This document shows, in pieces, positions 24,866-34,959 of a stretch of DNA of 64,000 bases. Made by a program: the position numbers and the translations under genes. The DNA is from JALYOK01 sp963840785 (GTDB taxonomy: Bacteria > Pseudomonadota > Gammaproteobacteria > Burkholderiales > JALYOK01). Each line of letters opens with the position of its first letter. Within the stretch, counting starts at the first letter, position 1. The notes beneath the pieces were generated by a model. The model worked only from the letters and a program-made list of their open reading frames with translations. It ran no database searches and had not been told where the DNA came from. The stretch covers positions 1 to 64,000 of the forward strand of contig CAWJAF010000014.1 of assembly GCA_963840785.1 (NCBI GenBank). The letters run 5' to 3'.

Positions 24866-26160
24866 CGTTGTTGCCGAGTTCGCTGCTGGGCCGCACGGCG
24901 CTGATTATCGGTGGCACGCTGCTGCTGAGCCAACTCGCGGCGTTTAAACTTTTTCAACTTTACTATCAAGGCCCGCTGATTCAGCAAATCGCCGGCCTTG
25001 CGGTGAGCCAAATTCGCACCGTCGGTTTCGCCATCACGAAACTCAAAGACGATGCGCGCGACGAGTTCCTCGACGAGCTGGAAGAAAAAGAAGGCATCCG
25101 CGTGCTATTCGATAACGACAGCGTGCTGCCGAGCAAGCTGCCGGAAGATCGTTTGCTACTGAGTTTCGCGGACGAAGTGCGCAAGCAATTAGGCAGCTCG
25201 ATCGAATTTTTTGTACAACCGAAATCGGGCCGCGCGCTCTGGGTAAAATTGCCTGTCGGCAGCGATAAAGCTTGGATCGGCATCCCGCGCAGTCAAATTG
25301 AATTAGGCTTTCCGTGGGCTTGGCTGGCCTTAGCCTTAGGCGCGGCGTTAAGCGCTTTGATCGCGGCGACGTTACTGGTGCGTCGCGTCAATCAACCGTT
25401 GCGGCAACTCGCGGCGGCGGCGTCAGTGATGGGTAAAGGCGATTATCCTGAACCAATTAACGAATCCGGTCCCAGTGAAGTCAAGCAAGTGGCGCATTCC
25501 TTCAACCAAATGTTAGCGGACGTCAAAGCGCTCGATCAAGAACGCGCCATCTTGCTCGCCGGTATCTCGCACGACTTGCGCACACCGCTCGCGCGCATGC
25601 GCCTGGCGACAGAAATGTTGAGTGTTGATGCGGATCTAAAACAAGACATGGCGCAAGATATCGACGAGATGGATGCCATCGTCAAACAGTTTTTAGATTT
25701 CGCGCGGGTCACAGATCAAGAGCCGCTTGCGCTGACCGATTTGAATGAGGTAATCGAAGATATCGTAAGCCACTACCGCCATCGTGGTATCGCTATGGAA
25801 ATTGAACTGGAAAAAATTGAACCGTTTGCGTTACGCGCGACCAACATTCGACGCGCGCTGACGAACTTAATTGAGAACGCTATCAAGTATGGCCAAGCGC
25901 CGATAAAAATCAGTGCCGGTCGACAAAACGAATTCGCGTTCATCAGCGTACGTGATCACGGGCCTGGCATTCCGGAAAGCGATCGCGAACGCTTGTTACG
26001 CCCATTCACGCGCCTCACCGAAGCGCGCAGCGGCCCAAGCGGCGCTGGCTTAGGTCTGGCCATCGTCGATCGCATCGCCAAACTTCACGGCGGTGAGCTG
26101 CAATTAACAACACCCGAAGACGGTGGCCTGGAAGCGCGCATTTATATTGCCGCCAACTAG
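24862..26160 (+). CDS. envZ: EnvZ-type sensor histidine kinase
   Basis: About 432 residues if translation begins at a TTG at 24862, which overlaps the regulator stop codon; further TTG codons at 24868 and 24871 are alternatives and no ATG is nearby. TM1 follows (SLLGRTALIIGGTLLLSQLA). After a short periplasmic domain comes TM2 (FPWAWLALALGAALSALIAA) and a HAMP region. The H-box ILLAGISHDLRTPLARMRLA is the EnvZ form. N-box RRALTNLIENAIKYG and G-boxes DHGPGIPESDRE and GAGLGLAIVDRIA complete the kinase. The gene is intact, with a repeat element starting at its stop codon. Confidence 0.86.
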   Translation: MTLLPSSLLGRTALIIGGTLLLSQLAAFKLFQLYYQGPLIQQIAGLAVSQIRTVGFAITKLKDDARDEFLDELEEKEGIRVLFDNDSVLPSKLPEDRLLLSFADEVRKQLGSSIEFFVQPKSGRALWVKLPVGSDKAWIGIPRSQIELGFPWAWLALALGAALSALIAATLLVRRVNQPLRQLAAAASVMGKGDYPEPINESGPSEVKQVAHSFNQMLADVKALDQERAILLAGISHDLRTPLARMRLATEMLSVDADLKQDMAQDIDEMDAIVKQFLDFARVTDQEPLALTDLNEVIEDIVSHYRHRGIAMEIELEKIEPFALRATNIRRALTNLIENAIKYGQAPIKISAGRQNEFAFISVRDHGPGIPESDRERLLRPFTRLTEARSGPSGAGLGLAIVDRIAKLHGGELQLTTPEDGGLEARIYIAAN

Positions 26161-26229
26161 CCACCGAGCCACGAGCCAATACCAGAGCGGCTTCCAGGCC
26201 ATGTATCGCCAAACGGCACGATCCATAAG
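26161..26229. repeat. Dispersed repeat, copy at 26.2 kb
   Basis: GCCACGAGCCAATACCAGAG then CGGCTTCCAGGCCATGTATC and GCCA match the copy at 44402 (CAATACCAGAGCGGGCTTCC) closely and the copy at 23125 in part. It begins right after the envZ stop and ends where recognisable serine-hydrolase sequence starts, so it marks the truncation point of the next gene. Confidence 0.6.
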
Positions 26230-26859
26230 CCTCTCAGCATCGATTTCGCCGGCAAGATGGTCGAAGCCGTCAGCGGCATGAAGCTCGGCGATTATTTCGC
26301 CAAGAATATTTTCCAGCCGCTCGGCATGCATAGCACCGGCTTCAAAATCAATCCGAGCATGTGCGCGCGCCTGGCGAAAATTCACCAGCGCGGCGAAGAC
26401 GGCAAACTGACGCCGGCCGATATAGAAATCCCACAGGATCCGGGATTCGAAATGGGCGGCGGCGGATTGTATTCGGCCGCCGGTGATTACCTCGCTTTCG
26501 TGCGCATGATGCTCAACAACGGTAAAGCCAATGGCAACCAAATCGTCAAACCTGCCACGGCCGCGGAAATGTCGCGCAATAGTATGGGGAATACGAAAGT
26601 GAAAATGCTCAAGACCGCCGTTCCGCCACTGACCAACGACGCGGAATTTTTCCCCGGCATGCCGAAAAATTGGGGCTTGAGTTTCATAATCAACGAACAG
26701 CAGGCACCTACGGGTCGCAGCGCCGGTAGCTTAGCGTGGGCCGGTTTGGCGAATAGCTATTTTTGGTTCGATCAGAACAAAGGCGTCGGTGGCGTTTACT
26801 TGTCGCAGGTTTTGCCGTTTGCCGATGTCAAGGCGTTGCCGATGTTCTACGCGTTTTAG
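26230..26859 (+). pseudogene. Serine hydrolase (class C beta-lactamase family), N-terminal half missing
   Basis: About 208 codons in one frame, recognisable from LSIDFAGKMVEAVSGMKLGD and QPLGMHSTGF through to the C-terminal strands GWGL-like KNWGLSFIINEQQAPTGR and NSYFWFDQNKGVGGVYLSQV. The family's catalytic S-x-x-K lies in the first third of the protein and is absent here. The frame is open further back, but the sequence before about 26230 is dispersed repeat. An ATG at 26257 could in principle start a truncated protein. This is most simply a decayed gene whose 5' half was lost at the repeat. Confidence 0.75.
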
Positions 26860-27234
26860 AAATCTGTATATCAATCGATGGCGTAAGCTTTTTGTTTGTG
26901 ATGAAGGCCAGTTCGTTGTCATCGGGCTGGCCTTTATGTTTTATGAGCATCGCCAGAAGGTAGGCGGGGCGCGGTGCTCCAGGCATGCCATGCCAGGGGC
27001 TAAGCCTGGCGGGCGTCCTGGCTTAGCTGCATGTAAGTTCGTTTCAATCAGCTTCACTTTTCTCCTAATCATTTTTTTGCCGCTTTGCTCGAGAATGCGC
27101 CTTTGGGCACGCCCCCCTGTGCACAGCAGACCATTTTATGCTATTTAATAAATGTTATTTATTAAAAGTTTACAATGTATTATTATTGTAACTATTAAAG
27201 TAATAGCCTGTTGCAATTCCAGGCTCAAAACAAC
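26860..27234. promoter_or_regulatory. Intergenic region with two adjacent perfect palindromes
   Basis: Between the serine-hydrolase remnant and the TonB receptor. GC-rich REP-like sequence occupies about 26960-27030. In the A/T-rich stretch near the receptor, TTTAATAAAT (27144-27153) and ATTTATTAAA (27157-27166) form a perfect 10-bp inverted repeat with a GTT spacer. TTACAAT (27170-27176) and ATTGTAA (27185-27191) form a second with an 8-base spacer. They lie about 45-90 bases before the ATG and may be operators of the receptor operon. No known Fur box spelling is seen. Confidence 0.45.
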
Positions 27235-29329
27235 ATGGCGAGACCTCATTTAGACACTTTCCATCGAATATTTTTCGCTGCCAAATCAATCAACGCTCAA
27301 GCACGTTCTGTAAGTTGGCGCGAATCAAACGTTGCGTCGTTGATTTTGGCCAGCTTGTTGGCAGGCCAGGTTTCGCTAGCGCATTGTGCAGTGGCCAGCG
27401 AATCCGACGATCTTCTCGACTTGCCGCTCGAGCAATTGGTACAAGTCGAAATTCCCAACGTCGTTGGTGCATCTAAGTACGAGCAAAGCGCGAGCAAAGC
27501 GCCATCGTCGGTATCGGTAATCACCGCCGCGGAAATTAGGAATTACGGTTGGCTCAAACTGTCCGACATCTTGCGCAGTGTGCGCGGTTTTATCGCGACT
27601 AACGATCGCAACTACGAATTCTTGTCGGTGCGTGGATTTGGGCTGCCGGGTGACTATACCTCGCGCGATTTTATTGTTGATCGATGGGCTACGCATTAAC
27701 GACAGCACCTACCAACAGACTGCCGCCGGTGGCGATTTTCCGCTGGATATCGATCTTATCGACCGAGTTGAAATTATTCGTGGGCCCGGCTCGGCGTTGT
27801 ATGGCTCGAGCGCGTTTTTTGGCGTTATCAACGTGATCACGAAAAAAGGCGGCCAACTTCAAGGCGGCGAAATTGCATTGGGTGGCGGAAGTTTCGATAC
27901 AAAATTCGGGCGCGTTAGCTTTGGCAAGAAACTTCGATAACGGCTTAGAAGTTTTGTTTTCAGGTTCGGGTTTTAATCGAAATGGGCAAGAGGCATTTAT
28001 TGTTTCCGGCGTTTGCAAACGATCCCTCATTTAATAACGGAATCAACGATCGCGGCGACGACGAAAACTGGAAGAGCTTTTACAGCGCGGCCCAATACGG
28101 CGATTTTTCATTCCGGGCCGGGATTCGGCAAACGTGTTAAAAATGTGGCTACAGGTATTTTCGGCACGATTTTTAACGATCCAAATACGTTTTCCGCCGA
28201 CATGCGGCATTTCGTTGATTTAGAGTACGCACACACGTTCGGGGAGGATACCCAAATTTCAGCTCGGGTTTTTCAACAACGCTATGACTATTCGCAAGAT
28301 TACCTCTATGAAGGCCTGCCGCCCACCTTGAATCGCGACACGACGGATAGTCAATGGTGGGGCACGGAAATTCGCCATGTGACGAAAATCGCAGAGCGCC
28401 ACCGGCTCACGCTAGGCACCGAGTACATCGATTATTACCAGGAAGATCAAACGAATTTCGATGTCGATCCGGCGTTCTCGTACTTCGATGCGAAACAAGA
28501 CAACCGGACGCTGGGACTTTATGTTCAAGATGAATTTGCCGTAACCGACAAATTTATCGTCAACGCCGGCGTTCGCTACGATCGCAATTACAACGGCAGC
28601 AATTCAACTAATCCCCGGCTGGGACTTATTTACAACCCGACGCAAGCTACTGCGTTCAAGTTTCTATACGGCACGGCGTTTCGCGTGCCGAACGGCTACG
28701 AATCCTACTATGTATCGCCAATTTCAAAAACCAATCCAACATTGGCACCTGAAAAAGTTCGCACCTTCGAACTGGCCGTGGAACACAGCATTACCCCTAA
28801 TCTTCGAGCGGTGGTCTCCGCCTATCGATATCAGATCAACGGGCTGATTACCCAGGTTCCTGATCCGAATGATGGCTTGCTGGTTTTTCAAAATGCCGGC
28901 AAGGTCAACGCCAACGGCGTCGATCTGGAGCTTCAAGCTAAGTGGTCTCGCTTGGAAGGCCGCGCCAGTTATAGCTTTCAGCGCACCCGCGACACGGACA
29001 CCGGCAACACCTTGCCGAACTCGCCGAAGCAAATCGCGAAACTCAATCTCACCGCGCCGCTGTTCGGGGATAAGCTCGCGATCGGATTTGAGGCCCAATA
29101 TGTCGGTGGAAGCAACAACGCTAATGGTGACGCCGTTCCTGGCTATGCCCTCGGCAATCTCACTTTCACCGGGCGTAATTGGATTAAAGGCTTCGATATT
29201 TCCGCCGGCGTTTATAACGTTACCGATAAAAATTACGGCGATCCGGCGTCCAACGATTACGATGCCGCGGTGGTATCTGTGCCCCAGGATGGACGCAACT
29301 ATCGCGCAAAAGTGGTCTATCGTTTCTAA
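27235..29329 (+). pseudogene. TonB-dependent outer-membrane receptor with four frameshifts
   Basis: The reconstructed protein begins MARPHLDTFHRIFFAAKSIN and has a signal segment ending LAHCAVA. A plug domain follows (SSVSVITAAEIRNYGWLKLS, RGFGLPGDYTSR, LLLIDGLRINDSTYQQ, VEIIRGPGSALYGSSAFFGV) and then a 22-strand-type barrel ending YRAKVVYRF with a terminal Phe. The frame changes near 27667 (after GDYTSR), near 27929 (SFGK to NFDNGLEV), near 27990 (GQE to LFPAFANDP) and near 28121 (FSFRAG to FGKRVKNV). All four shifts are of the same sense, one extra base each. Sequence on both sides of every junction remains well conserved and no other stop codons occur. It shares an operon with a YfiR-like protein, a hybrid kinase and a GGDEF-EAL protein. 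The ligand is unknown. Confidence 0.8.
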
Positions 29330-29912
29330 TGCCGCACTCGAATTCTAAGCGACGGGTCGGGCCGACAATTGCGAGGGCGATTCGATGCGCCCTGCCGTTT
29401 GTCATGCTTCTGATGCTTACGGGGCCGCTGGGCGCCGCTGCCGAGGAAAGCGAAGCGAAAATCAAAGTCGCATTTTTGTTTAATTTCGCGAAATTCGTAT
29501 CCTGGCCCGAACCGGAATTTTCTGCCCAACCGACCATTACAATTTGTGTTTCCGGCGAGAGTACGCTTGATAACGCACTCAATGTACTAAAAGGCAAATC
29601 GGCTCAGGGTCGCGATGTGATCGTCAAACGCGATGTAAAGCTCGGCCAACTTGCGCATTGCCATGTCGTGTTCATTTGCAGTTCCGAAAGTACCCAGGTG
29701 CCGAAAAATATTGAAACGAGATCGGCAAAGGCGTTTTAACCGTGAGCGACATCCCCGCATTTGTTGATGCGGGCGGCGTTATCGGCCTCACCGTTTCCGA
29801 CAACAAGGTGGCGTTTGAAGTCAACCTAGAAGCGGCGCAGCAGGCCGATCTTAAAATCAGCGCGCAGTTGCTCAAGGTCGCGCGAAGCGTGCGCGGAAAA
29901 CCCAAATTGTGA
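29329..29912 (+). pseudogene. YfiR-like (DUF4154) periplasmic protein with one frameshift
   Basis: Starts by TAATG overlap with the receptor. A signal peptide (CALPFVMLLMLTGPLGAAAE) precedes KVAFLFNFAKFVSWPE, the hallmark of DUF4154/YfiR proteins, and TITICVSGESTLDNALNVLK. The first frame stops at 29737-29739. The conserved C-terminal half (EIGKGVLTVSDIPAFVDAGG, then VIGLTVSDNKVAFEVNLEAA and LKISAQLLKVARSVRG) continues in another frame from about 29716 and ends at 29912. YfiR relatives are periplasmic inhibitors or sensors that act on a neighbouring membrane signalling enzyme, here presumably the hybrid kinase. Confidence 0.78.
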
Positions 29913-32742
29913 TGCGCTATTTCGAGACACTGCCGTTACGCCAAAAACTGATCGGGATCATCACGTTCACCTCGGCGGTCGGCCTCGCGATTCTGTTCGC
30001 GGTACTAACCTTTAAATCGATACTACATACGCAATCAGATGGTGATCGTTTTTTTAGGAGCATGGCCGAAGTAATCGGTATCAACGCGACACCGGGAATC
30101 CTATTTCAAGATCAAGCCTCGCTAGAAGAGGCACTCAAACCACTGCGACTAAACCACGATGTGCTCGCCGCACAAATCGCCGATCGGGGCGGTAAGCTTC
30201 ACGCGGTTTATCTACGCGACGATATCGGTGCACTGCAAAAAAACTGGGCAACATTCATCGCAAAGCCCAGTAGGCAGAAACCCCCATCGATGTCGATGTT
30301 TGCGAGCCACACCTTGCTGTCCGTACCTATCATGTCCGACAAGGAGCATATTGGTAACGTCGATGTGATGGTGGATCTTTCGTCTGCATTGCGTGAAATT
30401 CGCCAGGATTTACTGATCGCACTCGGGATAGCCGGATTGAGTTTGTTGGCGGCCTTTTTTGTGGCCGCAAAACTTCAAGGCACGATCTCCGGCCCAGTGT
30501 TGCGCTTAGCTGAAATGACGACGCTGATTTCGAAAAATCGCGATTATTCTTTGCGTGCAACCACCGCCTCCAGCGACGAAATTGGCCAGCTGATCCATGG
30601 TTTCAATCGAATGCTCAGTGAAATTCAAGAGCGCGACAGCGAGCTGGTAGTGCACCGCGATCATTTGGAGAGCGAAGTTGCGCAGCGAACCGCCGAGTTG
30701 GTTAAAGCAAAAGAAGCGGCGGAAGCGGCGAATCAAGCGAAGTCGCAATTCCTTGCCAACATGAGTCATGAAATTCGGACACCGATGAATGGCGTGTTGG
30801 GCATGAATGAGCTATTGCTCAAAACGGAATTGCGAGCCGACCAACGCCGCTTTGCCCAGACCGCGTACCAATCGGGCGAATCGTTGCTGTCGATCATCAA
30901 CGACATTCTCGATTTTTCGAAGATTGAAGCAGGAAAATTAGAGCTCGAGGAGCTCGATTTTAATCTGCGCGATTTGATTCAGCACATCGTCGAATTGTTT
31001 GCCGAGCGCGCGCACCAAAAACAGTTGGAGATAGTCTATCGTTTTGGTGATGACGTGCCATCGATCGTGCGTGGTGACTCGGCGCGGCTGCGGCAAATTT
31101 TGAGCAATCTGGTTAACAACGCCGTAAAATTTACCGAGCGCGGCGAGGTCGTAGTCGAAGTCTCGCGCAAACAGGGCGCGGCGGGCGATACTTCAGCCAA
31201 CGTTACCTGGCTTGAATTTCGTGTGCGCGACACGGGCGTCGGCATCGCCGAGTCCGCCTTGGGGCGCGTCTTTGAAGCGTTTTCTCAAGCCGACAGCTCG
31301 ACGACACGGCGCTTCGGCGGAACCGGCCTCGGCCTCTCTATTGCGCGCAGCTTGGTTGAATTGATGAACGGCGAAATTAGCGTGCAAAGCGAAATTAATC
31401 ACGGATCGCAGTTTTCCGTTGTCGTTCCACTGAGCGGTGCACGTTGGGAATCGCAGCCGTTGAACATGGCCCCCGATCTGGTCGGCGCAAAGATTTTAAT
31501 AGTCGACGACAACGCGACCAATCGATTCATATTACAAGAACAAGTTCTCGCATGGGGAATGCATGGAGCCAGCGTAGACGGCGGCGCGCCGGCTCTGGCT
31601 GCGCTGAGGACCGCGGCAGCGCGCAACGAGCCGTTCAAAATCGCCATTCTAGATATGTGTATGCCGGGCATGGACGGTATCGAGTTGGCACGCTCGATAA
31701 GAAATGATGTGTCGCTCAACGGCACGGGCTTGATCATGCTCACGTCCCTTGGTGCAGCGGGCGAGTCGCAAGAAGCACACGCGGCTGGCATTGTCGCGTA
31801 TTTGAGCAAGCCTGCAAGGCAATCGGATCTGTACGATGCGATCGTTGAGGTCCTGAGCGGATCAACGGTCGCACCAACGAGCGTGCCAGCGTCGATCGAA
31901 TCGCTGCCACAGCTACGCGGGCGAATTTTATTGGCCGAAGACAATGCGGTGAATCAAGAAGTCGCGTTGGCGATATTGTCTTATTTGAACCTCGAAACCG
32001 ATATTGCGAATGACGGTGCTGAGGCCGTATTGGCATGGTCGAAGCAATCCTATGATCTGATCCTGATGGATTGCCAGATGCCTAACATGGATGGCTTCGA
32101 AGCCGTCGCACGCATCCGTGCGGGCGAAATCGAACAATCAAATCGCGCCGATCATTACGCGACGGATCCCAATCGTGGCCGTCACCGCAAACGCGATGGC
32201 GGGGGATCGCCAGGCTTGCCTCGCGGCCGGTTTCGACGACTACATCGCAAAACCTTACAAAGCACAAACATTGTTGGAGATTCTGTCACGCTGGCTGGAG
32301 GAAAAAACAGTGGTGGCGCTGCCGCCGGCACTCGCGAGCACCGAATCAGTGGTTAAACCCCAGGTATATTCCGGGAAAGAAAAAACCTTTGATCCCAGCG
32401 CGCTTGATCACCTGGTCGCACTGCAAGGGCCCGGTGGAGGAAGCGCAATGCGTAAACGCGTCTTCGAGACTTTTGAAAAAAGCGTTTCGCGACTATTAGA
32501 TCAATCAGAACAGGCGGTAAATAATAGCGATGCCAAGGCATTGCACATCGCTGCGCACGCGCTCAAATCGGCAAGCGCCAATGTCGGTGCCTATAAACTA
32601 TCGCGGCTGGCGCGTGAGCTTGAAATGTTCGCGCGCGGTGGAGAAACAGCGGCGATTGCAGGCGTTGTCGCAATTAAGGCAAGAATATGATTCAGTCCGC
32701 ACTGCAATGATGGAGTTTCGAGATGGCGTTATTTCCGCCTAG
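29912..32742 (+). pseudogene. Hybrid sensor histidine kinase with two receivers and HPt; two frameshifts near the 3' end
   Basis: Starts at an ATG overlapping the YfiR-like stop (TGATG). TM1 (KLIGIITFTSAVGLAILFAV), a CHASE8-like periplasmic region (FRSMAEVIGINATPGILFQD), TM2, HAMP, then the H-box QFLANMSHEIRTPMNGVLGM and G-boxes DTGVGIAESAL and GGTGLGLSIARSL. Receiver 1 (KILIVDDNATNRFILQEQ, acceptor ILDMCMPGMDG) and receiver 2 (RILLAEDNAVNQEVALAILS, acceptor LILMDCQMPNMDG) follow. The frame breaks near 32160; IPIVAVTANAMAGDRQACLA continues in the +1 frame through an HPt domain (LHIAAHALKSASANVGAYKL). It breaks again near 32640, after which the tail ALSQLRQEYDSVRTAMMEF ends at 32742. The N-terminal kinase half is fully open and could still be translated. 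Confidence 0.8.
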
Positions 32743-34834
32743 CGAAGCCGATGCCGACAGGCCGCTCGTGTTGATCGTCGACGATGAAGATTTGACACGC
32801 CTGTTCGCCCGGCAAACCCTCGAAGCAGCAGGTTTCCGTGTCGAGGAAGCCACCGACGGCGACTTGGGGCTCGCCGCTATTCAGCAACTCGCTCCGGACC
32901 TCGTGATGCTCGACGTATTGATGCCGATTCGCGATGGCTTTGAAGTCTGCGCAGCGCTGCGATCATTGCCAGAGCGTTCGGAAACACCGGTGCTGATGAT
33001 GACAGGCCTAGAAGATGCCGATGCGATAGACCGCGCCTACGCAGTGGGCGCTACGGATTTTATTACCAAACCGATTCGCTGGCATTTGTTGCCGCATCGC
33101 GTCCGTTATATTTTGCGTACGACCAAAGCGGTTGCCGCGCTCGCCACAAGCCAATCTAAATTGGTTGAGGCGCAACGCCTTGCCGGGCTCACCGCGTGGG
33201 AATGGGATATCGGCCGAGGCTCACTGACGTGGTCGAATGAAACCTTGCACGACTTCGGCTTGGAAGGGGATATTGGTTCGATTGAAGCGTTTTGGCAATT
33301 GGTTCATGCCGATGATCGCGAATTAATTCGTCATGCCTTTGTCGCCGCACTCAAAGGGCAAAAACAGTTTAAACAAGACTTTCGTGTGGTCTTGCCGAAT
33401 GGCGCAGTGAAGTACTTTCATGGCCAATCGCAAACTCAGTATGGCCCGGATGGACGCGCCACTCATATGGCCGGCACCGCGCAAGATATTACGGAACGTA
33501 AACGCATGGAAGATGAGGTTCGAAAGCTGGCGTTGTACGATCCTCTCACCGGCCTGCCCAACCGCATTCTTTTTCGCGAAGAATTGGATCGGGCATTACA
33601 TCGCGCGCAACGTACCGGCACGATGATTGGCGTCATGTTCCTGGATTTGGATAAATTTAAGCGCATCAATGACTCCCTCGGTCACGACAAGGGCGATTAT
33701 TTGCTGCGCGAAGTGGCGTCCCGGTTACGTCATGTCGCGCGCGGAGAAGATGTCGTGGCGCGCTTTGGCGGCGACGAATTTACGTTGATAGTCGCGCCAT
33801 TGAAAAATGCGGATGAAGCCAGCCGCGTGGCACAACGCATCGGTATGGCATTCGCGGAACCGGTTCAACTGGAAGGTCAGGAATTATTTGCCTCGATAAG
33901 CATCGGCATTTCGATTTACCCAACCGATGCATCCGATGCATTGGGCTTAATTAAAAATGCCGATACTGCTATGTATGCGGCAAAAAGCATGGGACGAAAT
34001 GGCTATCAATTCTATGATCGTTCGATGAATGAAAGCACACTGGCAAAACTCGAATTCGATGCGGCGATGCGCCACGGTTTATCGCGTGGTGAATTCGTCT
34101 TGCATTATCAGCCGCGAATCGATACGCGTAGCGGCGCCGTAGTAGGCTGCGAGGCGCTTATCCGCTGGAATCATCCGACACAGGGATTGCTCTTACCGGG
34201 GAAATTTATCGGGATTGCGGAAGACAGCGGTTTCATTATCCCCATGGGCAAGTGGGTCATTGACCAAGCGTGCTGGCGACAACGAGCGTGGCGCGATTTG
34301 GGAATGCCACGTATTCCGATCGCCATCAATCTTTCCGCGCTGCACGTAGTCCGACCGGAAATTGTCGCCGAGATTCACGAAGCACTCAGCCGCCACGGCA
34401 TCGAGGGACGCGATATCGAGTTGGAAGTAACCGAGACGGTATTTGTGCAAGATACGGCAAACAGCGCGGCGATACTTGGGGACCTAAGTGCCATGGGGAT
34501 CAAAATCGTCATCGATGATTTTGGCGTGGGGTTTTCATCACTGAACTATCTGCAACGAATGCCTGTCAGTACGCTAAAAATCGACCGCTCGTTCGTCAAC
34601 CAGGCGCCTAACAGTCATCGTAACGGTGCGATCGTCAAGGCCATTGTCTCGATGGCAAAAAGCCTAGGACTAGGCGTCATCGCGGAAGGCGTTGAAACGC
34701 CGGAGGAAAGAGATTTTCTGATCGGTATTGGGTGCGACGAAATGCAAGGCTATTGGTTTGGGCGACCGGTGCCTGAAAATGAATTTGCACAATTTCATTT
34801 AACCGGTGAAACTCGTTCGTCTGCTTGCTTCTAA
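32723..34834 (+). CDS. Response regulator with PAS, GGDEF and EAL domains
   Basis: 703 residues, probably the output of the upstream hybrid kinase. GGAG lies seven bases before the ATG at 32723, inside the end of the kinase gene. The receiver domain (residues about 10-130) has LVLIVDDEDLTRLFARQTLE, acceptor DLVMLDVLMPIRDGF and lysine TDFITKPI. A PAS fold follows (GLTAWEWDIGRGSLTWSNET). The GGDEF domain has DPLTGLPNRILFREELDRAL and the intact active site RFGGDEFTLIV. The EAL domain has CEALIRWNHPTQG, the metal-binding ELEVTETVFV and KIVIDDFGVGFSSLNYL. Both cyclic-di-GMP synthesis and hydrolysis motifs look complete; which one dominates is not predictable. Unlike its three upstream neighbours, it is undamaged. 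Confidence 0.92.
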   Translation: MALFPPSEADADRPLVLIVDDEDLTRLFARQTLEAAGFRVEEATDGDLGLAAIQQLAPDLVMLDVLMPIRDGFEVCAALRSLPERSETPVLMMTGLEDADAIDRAYAVGATDFITKPIRWHLLPHRVRYILRTTKAVAALATSQSKLVEAQRLAGLTAWEWDIGRGSLTWSNETLHDFGLEGDIGSIEAFWQLVHADDRELIRHAFVAALKGQKQFKQDFRVVLPNGAVKYFHGQSQTQYGPDGRATHMAGTAQDITERKRMEDEVRKLALYDPLTGLPNRILFREELDRALHRAQRTGTMIGVMFLDLDKFKRINDSLGHDKGDYLLREVASRLRHVARGEDVVARFGGDEFTLIVAPLKNADEASRVAQRIGMAFAEPVQLEGQELFASISIGISIYPTDASDALGLIKNADTAMYAAKSMGRNGYQFYDRSMNESTLAKLEFDAAMRHGLSRGEFVLHYQPRIDTRSGAVVGCEALIRWNHPTQGLLLPGKFIGIAEDSGFIIPMGKWVIDQACWRQRAWRDLGMPRIPIAINLSALHVVRPEIVAEIHEALSRHGIEGRDIELEVTETVFVQDTANSAAILGDLSAMGIKIVIDDFGVGFSSLNYLQRMPVSTLKIDRSFVNQAPNSHRNGAIVKAIVSMAKSLGLGVIAEGVETPEERDFLIGIGCDEMQGYWFGRPVPENEFAQFHLTGETRSSACF

Positions 34835-34959
34835 TGATCGAAAACGGGAATAATAAGGCCTGTACAATGCATTAAAATTAGTCAGCGTCATCCTATGAGT
34901 GCAAAGTCTCGACATCGAATTCCGACGTGTACCGCAACGAAACAACATCCGTTAAGTAA

